Shown here piece after piece: positions 7,964 through 17,900 of a stretch of DNA of 20,293 nt. How positions within the stretch are numbered: the first letter of the stretch is position 1; every line of letters starts with the position of its first letter. The translations under genes were made by a program, and so were the position numbers. The notes under the pieces are model-generated. The model had not been told where the DNA came from. It worked only from the letters and a program-made list of their open reading frames with translations, and made no database searches. Location: IMG/VR virus record IMGVR_UViG_3300032235_000859, positions 1-20,293 of that record. One strand, written 5' to 3'. Origin of the DNA: a virus.

Positions 7964-8941
7964 GAAGCCGATTATGAACCTGAGTTCAGCGTAAGCCCAA
8001 AGGACATACTGGCCAACACCAGTCAGCCCGCTGAGCAAGAAAGTCCGAAGGGGCATTATCCAGCCCAGTCCATGGCGTTTAAGCAAGCGGGCATGAACCC
8101 GCTGGCCGCCGTCGCTCCGCTGTTCATGCCTCAAGCCCAGCGAGCCCAGATGGGCCCGCGAATGATGGGTGGCGGTGGTGGCGGCGAACAGAAGGCTCCG
8201 TCCCCGTTTGCCAGAGACGCTGACTTCTACGCCAACAAACTTGGTGACATGGGGGCCGCTCAGTCGCTCATGGGCTCCAAGGAAGGCCGCAACGTCTTCC
8301 AGATGTACGAGGACCACGACTTCGACCTTGGCGAAGGCGATGAGGCCAATCCGTCCGCACCAAGCGGCCGAGTGAAGATGCGTATCGTCCCGAAGGGGGA
8401 CCGTCAGGGCATTGGACCAGATGGGAAACCGTTCAGGGTCCCAGTCCACACCTTGGCCCACCAGAACGGCGTGACCACGGTGCCCTTTAAGGGTGGCGAC
8501 GAGTCGGCCGATAGGTTCAGGGCTTTGATTGGCACAAGCCAAGGTCTGCTCAAGAACCTCAACGAACTGGAGAAGATTTACAAAGAGAACACCATCCTGA
8601 CTAGTGCTGGGTACAGCGAAGCGTCCAGCAAGTCCCGTGGCCTTGAGGCCAGAGTGTTGTTGGATTTCTCCAGAATCATGTCCGAAGCCAAAGGCCTCGG
8701 TGGTGGCGTTTCCGACAGGGACCTTGCCGTAGTCGAATCCATGACTCCACAGCGAGCGAGCCACACCTTTACGAGGTTCAAGGGTAACGAAATGAGGTTG
8801 CTACAGCAGGTAAGAGCCATGACTCTTGAGAAAATCAGGAGTACCGCCCAAGCCAACGGCATGGACCTTCTTCCAGAGAAGCAGGGACAGGCTAAGGCCA
8901 TCAACAACGATAGGCTCCTACGCAAATCCAAGCACCTCTAA
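7961..8941 (+). CDS. putative internal virion protein, Gly-rich N-terminus and helical C-terminus (326 aa)
   Basis: Family not recognised with certainty. The N-terminal 80 residues are Met/Pro/Gln/Gly-rich and look disordered, with six consecutive glycines at 70-75. An acidic patch lies at about 116-130. From residue 180 to the end it is helical. One stretch, from LEARVLLDFSRIM (228-240) through GGGVSDRDLAVVESMTP (247-263), fits a pattern I recall from phage minor structural proteins: a helix, then a Gly-rich turn, then 'S/T-D-x-D-L/E', then a Met-Pro helix cap. It lies immediately upstream of the giant gene and is joined to it by a TAATG overlap, so its product may be made in step with the giant protein and could assemble with it. 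That link is inference from position. Confidence 0.75.
   Translation: MEADYEPEFSVSPKDILANTSQPAEQESPKGHYPAQSMAFKQAGMNPLAAVAPLFMPQAQRAQMGPRMMGGGGGGEQKAPSPFARDADFYANKLGDMGAAQSLMGSKEGRNVFQMYEDHDFDLGEGDEANPSAPSGRVKMRIVPKGDRQGIGPDGKPFRVPVHTLAHQNGVTTVPFKGGDESADRFRALIGTSQGLLKNLNELEKIYKENTILTSAGYSEASSKSRGLEARVLLDFSRIMSEAKGLGGGVSDRDLAVVESMTPQRASHTFTRFKGNEMRLLQQVRAMTLEKIRSTAQANGMDLLPEKQGQAKAINNDRLLRKSKHL
8168..8185 (+). repeat. six-glycine tract in the 326-aa protein
   Basis: Six glycine codons in a row (GGT/GGC mix) encode residues 70-75, between a Met/Pro/Gln-rich start and the ordered C-terminal half. It is probably a flexible hinge. The mixed codons argue against recent slippage. Confidence 0.7.
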
Positions 8942-8943
8942 TG
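8939..8943 (+). promoter_or_regulatory. TAATG stop/start overlap that sets the giant gene's start
   Basis: The TAA of the 326-residue gene (8939-8941) shares its last A with an ATG at 8941. This overlap is the main reason to place the giant gene's start here. No Shine-Dalgarno-like run lies in the preceding 20 bases. Confidence 0.65.
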
Positions 8944-11900
8944 GAAGAAGACATCTCCCCGCTCAACCAACAGCCAGATAGAAACGAAGCGGCGTTCTAC
9001 GCCCAGCAGTATCTTGAGGCTGGCAAAAGACTGGACCTTGGGCCGTCGCTTGAACAACAGGCAGACGGCTCTTTCGCATTGGCCAAGTTGGATGAGGCCG
9101 AAGAAGCGGCTACATTCTACGAGCAGAACCCCCACCTAGGCATTGACCTCGACGCCCCAGACGCCGAGAGCAACTGGATAGCGGTAAGAACGGCCCTTCA
9201 AAAGCGGCATACGGACTATCTGGACATGTTTGCGACGGCCGCTCAGGAAGTGGCCAAGATTCCGTTTGGACTAGCCGAAGGCCTAATCGAAAACGGCATA
9301 GGGCCCAAGGGCATCGCCAAGTCTCTTTACAGCACGGCCGAGGGCACCGCCAGAGGCCTCAGAGACATGTGGGGCATCGCCACTGAGTCCGAGAACCCAA
9401 ATTCCATTTTCTTCGGCCTACGCTCCGTCATCAACGCCGTCATGCACGGCAAACTCAGCAGCGACTGGAGGGACGAGGCCCAGCAGTGGAACGAGGCCAG
9501 AAAGTTCCTGTACCACTCCCACCTCATGTCTCAGGGCGATGAAACCCTGCTTGAGCAGTTCAGTTCCTTGGATTTGAGCGAGGAAACCAAGAACAACCTA
9601 AGGGGCATGGTGAACCCAAAGATTGCCCATGCCATGGCCTTCTTGGGCATGGAACTCCCATCCCTGCTTACTGCCCCGTTCACTGGCGGTGCCTCTCAGG
9701 CTGGTGCCGTTATGGCTGGTGCTTCGAACGTAAGGGTCGCGGCCAATGCCAGCAGAATCAAGCAAATCGGCTCCGCCATGGCCGCCGCCACGAAGCGTTT
9801 CGAGGACATGGCTGGCAGGTTCTCGGAGGTAATCGCTGGCAACACTGCTTACGGCATCGGGAAAGTGCTTCAGCCAATCGCCACCACTTCCGAGGCTGTC
9901 TTCGGGGGGACGATTGAGGCTGTCTCAAAGAGAAGCGGATTCGCCGCCAGAGAACTTGAGAATGCTGCCGTCGTAACCGCAATCAACGCTGGCGAGGCCG
10001 TCGCTGGCACTGCCGCCACAAGGCAGACTGTCGGCTTCGTCGGGTCGCTAGGCATCAGAACCGCCTCCGAACTCGCACAAGAACTCGGCGACACCATCCT
10101 GCAAAGAGCCAATGGCGTAATCCCAATCAGCGAAATCAACGGCCTTACCGTCCTTGAGCGTCTGGCTACGTCAAAGAACCTTTCCCCTTCCGCCAGATAC
10201 GTGGCGAAAGCGGCCAATGTAATCGTCGACCCGTTCATCCAGATGTCGACGGCTGGCCTGAAGAACTCGTACAAGGACGCCCTCATCTTCGGCGGACTTG
10301 GGTACATGAACGACGAGGGAAGGGGTGCCGTCGGCGGTGCCGCCACGGGCATGGTGTGGGGCGGCTATTCTGGTGCCTTCCGACACACTTGGGCCAACAT
10401 CAATGGCGGGTTCCACCACGCCAATGTCATCGAGAACTTCGACAGAAACTTCACCTCTATTGTCGAACAAAAGAGCCCAGAGTTCGCCAACTTCACCAGA
10501 AAAATCCTTACGGACGTCGACGCCTTGAAGTCGTCCAGAATCTCTGCCAACACCAGATTCGCACTACAGACCGCTTGGCTTGCCCTTAGCGAAGCCGATA
10601 AGACCAGAATCGTCCTCCACAAGGGGGACGCGAAGTCCTACAACGAACTGCTCGTAAGCAAGGGAATCACGCATGCAGTTCCAGAGGGCACGACCACCAA
10701 GGGCTCGTTCTCGTTCCACACGGACGCACATGGAGAGGTACGACCAGTTCTTTGGCTTAATGAGAACGCCTACAGAGCGACGGAGGTCGGCCATGAAATC
10801 ATGTCGCACTTGGCCGCATACACGCTTGAGGTCAAGGGCAAGGACGGCGACTTCATCAGGCAGTTGATTGGCACCGAAAAGGACGGCGGCATCTATGGAG
10901 ACGACAAGATGCTGCTTGAGGGTGCGGTCAGAAGAATGGTCACTGAGTGGGCCGTTGAGTCTCAGGGCTACCTGTCTGGCATCGCCGCCAGCGAGGGCAA
11001 GGGTCTGAACGAAATCGCCAACAGAGAGGCCAGAAAAGAATTCGACAGAATCTATTCCATGGCCGAAAGTTGGCTCGATTTGATTCGAAGCGAAGGGAAG
11101 GTCGAAGGGCCAGAATACTGGCTCAACAAGAAATGGGCCAAAAAGAGCCCAACCACTGGCGAGTTTGAGCCAAGTGCAGTCTTCGTCCAGAGATACCTTT
11201 TCGAGGAAAACATCGCCAAGCATTCCGAGGCCTTGTTTATCCACACCAACCTTTTCGACATCCCGTTTGAAGGTAAGACCAAGCCGATAAGGCTCATGAT
11301 GGAACGTTTCAGAAATGAACTGTTCTCCAAGCAAGTCACGCACCTTGAACTGGCTGGCATCCGTGCCAAGCATGGAGAGTTCTTCACCAAGGACGGTACG
11401 CCGACCATTCAGGTGGAGGTTTACGACGGCGGAAAGTACCACAGGCACGAAGCCGCCGAAGGGCTTGTCAGGGCATTGGTCAACGAAGCCAGAGGCTCCG
11501 ACAGCCTTCCAGTCAACAAACTGTCCCCAGAGCGTCAGGCCATGGAAGCCAGACGCTACGGCAAGGAGCACCTGTTCAAGTTCACTGGTGCTGGTGCCAC
11601 CATGCTCGGCACCAAGGAGTTGAACGAAAAGTTCAGCGAAAATGCCAAGAAAGGCATCTCGGTTCTTGAGTCTCTCCCAGATAGCGTCCGTCCAGAAATC
11701 ATTGTGGATGAACACGGCAACAAGTCCGTGGACATGTACGAGATGAAGAACGAGGCCTATGACGCCTTGATTGCCTCTGGTGTGCTTGATGCCCATTCGG
11801 CCGAAGTGGCCAAGGGCATGCGTGACATGATGAAGCGGTGGGAAGCCAGCGGGTTCGCAGAAAGCAACCTTATGGCCGCGTTCTACTGGGGCGATAGCCA

Positions 11901-14900
11901 CAGAATCCAGAAGGACGGGTTCTTCCAGCGTCTGTTTGGCAAGGATGTTCCAGTCACCTACAGGGTATTCGTTCCGTTCGAACTGAAGTTGAGCCTCAGG
12001 ACCACCGACTCAAACGGCAAGCCGCTCAGGGCGGCCAAGGGCGGCATGACCGCCACCGTATTGGACTACATGGCCATCCACAGGCGTAAGATTCGCATGT
12101 GGGAGAAGGCCTACGTCAACAGGCTGTTCACCAGCGATAGGCACTACCATTCCCTGTTCGACAAGTATCTGGTGAACATGATGGCCGACCCATCCACCAG
12201 AGTCCCGTCCGCCGAACTGTTCAGGAAGGAGTTTGGTGCTAAGGCCGAAGAAGTCAGGGACATCATGTACGAAACCTTTGGCGGCAGAAAGAGGGCCGAC
12301 GAATCGTACATAAACACCCCACGCGAAGGCTACGCCAGCAATCCAGAGAATCCAGACTATCCAATCCACTCCATGAAGTTGGAGTTGATTGTTGGTGCGG
12401 AGCGTTTGGCCGTGGCACCAATGCCATACCACCATGGCAGGTCCTATGAAGGACTGAGACGCAATTACTCTGTCGGCGGGTTTGCTGTCTATGGCGGCAA
12501 CGTCAATAGGCTGAGAAACGCTCAGGGCTACGAAATCTCCACGTCCAACGATAAGTTCAAGTTGTTCAACCCGTTCGGCGTGATGGTCGGCATCTTTGAT
12601 TCCGCCAAGAAAGCCATCAGAGCCGCCAACAAGGACCTCAAGAAGTTGGATGATGCCGACATCATGCCAAACCCAGTGGCTTTGGAGGATGCCAAGATTC
12701 CAAGTCAGCCAAACGCTTCGGGCGAGCAGATGCGTTCCGCCGCCTACACCGCGACAATCAGGGATGGCGTCAGGCTAAGCACTGGCGTCATGGGTAGAGA
12801 CAAGGTCGTCAGATACTTCGACAATGAACTGTCCGACAACGTTTTTGACGTCCTTCGCTCGTCGCATGACACGATGTGGAAGGACGAGAATGGGTTCTTC
12901 ATCAGATTCAGCAAGGCGTCCGACACTAGACGCTGGCAAAAGGGGAATTTCCTGACCATCGCAGACATCTCCAAGAACGGCGGCTCCAAGATGGACGACG
13001 TCATGAGAAGGAGCGGTTTCACTTGGGGTTCTAGGGACATCGCAATCCTGCCATCCGCAGACAGAAGTTCACTCGGCGTCAAGGATGCCTACGTGCAGAG
13101 AATTCACGTCGAGAAAGATGGCGTCTATTCCTACTGGGAGATGAACAACCAGACTGGCATGCCAACCGTGTTTATCGACACCGAGGGGCTGCTCAGGGAC
13201 CACCCAGACCCTAAAGTTCGCCATAACCTGACCAAGGCAATCATCGAGCACGAAGTCGAAACCATCATCAGGCAAATGGGCAGGGAAAGCGAAGTGACTG
13301 GCGGTCACAGCATCCACCCATCTTTTGTTTCTGACGCCGTCCATGAAGTCCAAAAGGCACAGTTGGAGTACCTCACAAAAGCACTTTCTAGGGATAAGTC
13401 CGAATGGGCCGCAGAAGAAACCGCCGCTGTCCAAAAGATTCAGTCGGACTTTGCCAGCATCCTCGCACCGTTTTCCAACATGATAGACGCGGATGGCGAA
13501 CTCCTTGCTGGGGGCCTTTTGGACCCAGCAAAGATTAAGACCATCAAGGACCTTAAGGCCGCTCTCGGCAGCAAAATACGCCTTAACGCCGCCTTCCCAA
13601 GAACGCTTGAATCGCTTCCTGCCAAGGACGCACTCAGGCTAATCAGCATACTCACTAGAGGCATCTCCGAGGCCTCGAAGACTCAGGATTTCTCTTTTGT
13701 CGCCGTTGACAGGACCATAAAGGCAATCCCGATGATGACTGGCCAGAAGATTGGCGTCGTCTTTAACGAGTTTGAGTCCTTTGTCAGGACCGTTCTCACT
13801 GGACCAAACAGGGAACTTAACGAAGGCTACATAAGGCTCGGCAATGAAATTAGCCATGCCTACATGCAACTTAACAAGCATGCTGGGCTGGAAGACATGG
13901 CCGCCAAGGGCGACACGTCTGTTGTGATGGCTAACGTTAGGCCGAGTGCGTCGTTTAGGTATGTTGTGTCTCCGCTTATCATTAAGCAGAACCTTGGATT
14001 CTCCAGAAAGGAAGTGGTAAAGAACAGACCAGTTGTGTCCAAAAATGCGACTGCCAATCTCTACCTTACGAACGGTGCCATCTACAGCATAGCCGAGGGA
14101 GCCAATGTCGTCGGAGGATTCACTGGCGGAGAGGGCGATGTCGGCCTTGGAAGCATGAACTTCAAAAATGAAGGTTCGGAACTTACGAGCGGACACCTTC
14201 CATTCAGCACCATTGACGGTGCCACGTTCCACGAAGCCATGGGCTGGCTGATGCCAGATTCCGACAGGGCTAGGGGCAAGCACGTCGATTCACTTCTTAT
14301 CGTGGCGATGAGCGAAATGCCAAATAGGCAGAACGAAATCATCGACCAATACAACGCAGCCAAGCAGTCTGGAGATTTTGGTGCCTTCACGGATTACGTG
14401 CTGGGCGTTGCCGCCGAAGACAACATGCACTCCAGCATGGTCGGTGCTATGGTCGTCAAGACCATGGTCGGCGTTGACTCTGGTGCATACAACTTCAGAA
14501 GCCCAGAGTACGCCAGAAAGTGGTCGTCCTCCCAGTTCACCAACTGGCTTTCCCGCTACTGGGCCCTGCCAGTCGAGGGTGAAGCCGTTGGCATCAAGAA
14601 GTCCGAGCCAGTGGCCGTCAGAATGCTGAAGGCCAAGGGGACGCAGACGGCTGAGACAATGGCCTCCTTCCACAGAAGCCTAGCGATGCTTTCGACTGCC
14701 CACAAGTGGGCCGACAGCGAAATGTATCCGCATTGGGCCAAGGACAACAGCAGACTGTCGGTTGGGGCACTGTCCGTCCTTAAGGATGAAGCCAAGGATG
14801 AGATGAGGGCCAAGGGCCTTGTTTCGACGATTAGGTTCGGCGGTTCAACCATCGACGTGTTTGAGTTCTCAGACGCTGGTGCTTCGCTGAACTTGGCCAA

Positions 14901-17900
14901 GGCGGCTAACAGGCCTCACATCCTGCCGTTCCTGAGCAACGTTGACCCAGAATCCGCTTACGCAGATTACGCCGCCGCCGTCAGACGCAGGGCCACCTTG
15001 CCAGCGGACCAGAGGTTTATCGGGCCTGACGTTATCCTTGGCGAGGCAAGACTTGGAGACGTCTTCACTCATTCGGAACTGTACAACTACTACCCTGAAT
15101 TCAGGGACATGAAAGTCGTCTTCAAGGACTTCCATGGCGGTAGGCACGTCTACCAGAATGGCGTCAGCACCATCGAACTTGGCGTCAGGTCCTTCGCGGC
15201 CTCCGAACTCAACCTGCCAGCGGAGTTGCAGGGCAACATCTTCAACAGCGGCGAAGGCCTGAGAAGCACTTGGATTGCCCGCAATCCTCTGGCCTCGATT
15301 ATCCTGCATGAGGTCCAGCATGCCATCCAACTCAAGCACGGGTGGATAGCGGACAACGTCACCTTCGGCAACATCCCTAATGCGATTGCCGCACATGCCT
15401 TCGGCAACTTGCTTGGCATGAAAATCAGCCTTGCGAAGGTCGAGGAACTGAGGGCCAGCGTAAAGGACCCAGACGTGATGATGGATGGCGGCAGGTTTGT
15501 CGAACTTTCGGGTGCCACAAGGGCGGCAAAGAGCGACGCCGAACTCCTCAATAACCTCGTAATCGCGTCCTCCTCCCCAGTCATCAGGAACTTCAGGACC
15601 AATGCGAAGCCCCTGATTATCTCGGCCACCAGAAACCTCACCGAGTTCATCCTGTCCGAGCATGCCAACGGAAGGGCCACCGATGCGATTGCCAAGCAAG
15701 CCATGGGCATGCATGAGGCCGCCAAACGTGCCCTCGACGTCGACGACGCCATCGACGTGTACCAGCAGTTCGTCCAACTCAGGAAGCATGCCATCACCAA
15801 CATGCCAGAGTACGCCTTCCAGATGCATGACAACATGCAGTTCAGGACGGCTTACCACGCCTTGGGTCTAGTGTCGTCGTTCGACCTGATGAATTACGCC
15901 ATGCCAGAACAGGCGTCTGTCATGCTGATGCAAGCCATGGGTCACTACAAGGACTTGGCCTACATCATGGAGCCAGTGGAAAGAATGGCCAGAGAGACGG
16001 AGCGTAGACGTGGCATGAGCGAGCAGGAACTTGCAGCCAATCCACGGACTTTCACGGACGACTCCGTCCAAGACCCAATCCTCAAGGCCATAAGGGGTTC
16101 GCTGGACGCATCTCCCTTGGGCTCGGAGCGTGATTTTGCCAGAACCATCAGCGAAAACGGCATCGCCAACGTCATCCTCAAGTCCGTCGGTGGCCTTGGC
16201 GAGGTGGACGCCACCGACTCCCGCATCCTTACCACGCTCGGCAAGGCCGTGCTGATGCAGGCAATCGCCCACAGTGCCCACGACACCTTGGAAATCCTCA
16301 AGCGTGTCGTCCTCGAAACCAAGGGATGGGAAGTCGACAAGGAGGGACGCCTTAGGCTTACGACTGGCTTCCATGTGCTTTCTGGAATCAGCGGCAAGGA
16401 AGCCCAAAAGCGTCTCACGGAAACCTTCGGCAAAGAAAAGGTTAATACTGAGAGTGGCGAAGGGACTACCGTCATCAGCCAAGAGGCCATGGCCACCGAG
16501 GGCTACACCTACAGCGTCGAGGACATCGCGACCCTGATTGGTGCCACTGTCGAATCATCCAACGCATTCAGCGTCGGCAATTCGGCCATGGACGCCGTTC
16601 TGTCCCCCATCTTCCCAGCACACTTCAAGGGAAGCGAAATCATGGGCTACATGGAAAAGAGCGGCATCGCCACCCCTGAAGGCATGGCCATCGCCAAGGT
16701 CGAGAAAATCGCCAAGGCCTACGAGGACATTCAACTGACCAAGAACGACCTCCTGAATCTCATGGCGGTTGCACACGGGAGATTCACCATGATTAGCCAA
16801 CTTGCCTCAGAAACTAGGGGCGACGTGGCTACCAGAAGGGGCATCTCCCAGTCGGTATTGTCCAACCTGAGCCGCGAACAAAAGGCCCTTCTCATCAGGG
16901 AAAACGCGGCGGCCCGTGAAATTTTCGAAAACGTCAACAAGACTGAAAGCACCTTCGGGGCTGAAGGCCATAAGTACATGCTCGGTGCCTACACGGTGAA
17001 CGGCAACAGGGTTGTCTTCAACCGCAACGTCATGCCACAATGGGTCACGGAACTTGATGGCGAACTCCAGCAGAAGTGGGCCCAGATGACGCAAAGGGTC
17101 GCCGACCACATCATGTCCAAGAACAGACTGGGGTTTGTCGGTCCTTTTGAAGATGCCGCAAACACGGCCTTGGCCATGAACAAGGCCTATGCGGCCAAGG
17201 TCGCGATGTTCGCACCATACATCGACGCGGCCTTCGACAGAATAATCAAGTCCGAGGCTGACATCAGCCTTGAGCAAAAGACCAACATGGCACTTCTGCT
17301 CATGGATGAAATCGAAAGAGCCAGCATCATCATGGCGGCTCATGAGTTTGTCGCAGAAGACCCTAGCCAAATCAGGAGCGGCAAGAACGTCTTTACCAGA
17401 GGCGGAGAGACGTCCATCAGCACCGAACTCATGGAAAGGACTCTTAACAGAGGCGGGGCTGGCAAATTGCCTAAGGTGGCCCTTGGTGTTTCAGTCCAAT
17501 ACAATCCGCTGGTCGGCGGCAATAGCACTGCGATGTCGATTGTCCCGCAGTTTTCCGCCATCCACCCATCTTCTGTTTCGTTGTCTGATTCCATCGGCCA
17601 TGCGACTTCCACCCTGTGGCTTACCGAAAGTTCGTCTGGCGTCGGCATCAGCACCGAAAGTTTCTCCCCTGCCGTGGCCGAGGGCACTTCCGCCAAATAC
17701 GACATGCTTGTGCGAAAGGAAATGGCCAGCCTGTCTGGAAGAAACAGGTCCGCGTCCAACAACCATTCCGCAATGGTCATGGAATCGCTCATGCATTATG
17801 CCGATAGGCATGAGGTTGAACTGACCAATGAAATCGAGAGCCTTCAAAGGATTGTCGACGGGGAATCCAATTTCTTCGGCAACGAATCCCTCGACCAAGA

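Noticed and set aside
7218-8764. Two antisense open frames (245 and 283 codons) opposite the 288- and 326-residue genes
   Set aside because: They overlap each other and lie opposite tightly packed sense genes with coupled starts. Their composition looks like shadow coding.
10564-11901. Long antisense open frame (445 codons)
   Set aside because: Same cause: aligned opposite sense codons of the giant gene, with no supporting motif or context.
12427-12480. YHHGRSYEGL region as an ADP-ribosyltransferase start
   Set aside because: It loosely resembles the 'YHG-T' opening of some toxin ADP-ribosyltransferases, but I could not find the following conserved Ser-Thr-Ser or catalytic Glu pattern.
14230-14244. 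HEAMG as a metal-binding site
   Set aside because: A His-Glu pair without a second His at either usual spacing and no downstream ligand pattern.
17812-17823. RHEVELT as another HExxH-like site in the giant protein
   Set aside because: It lies in a charged coiled-coil-like helix with no preceding strand and no second His, so it is likely chance.
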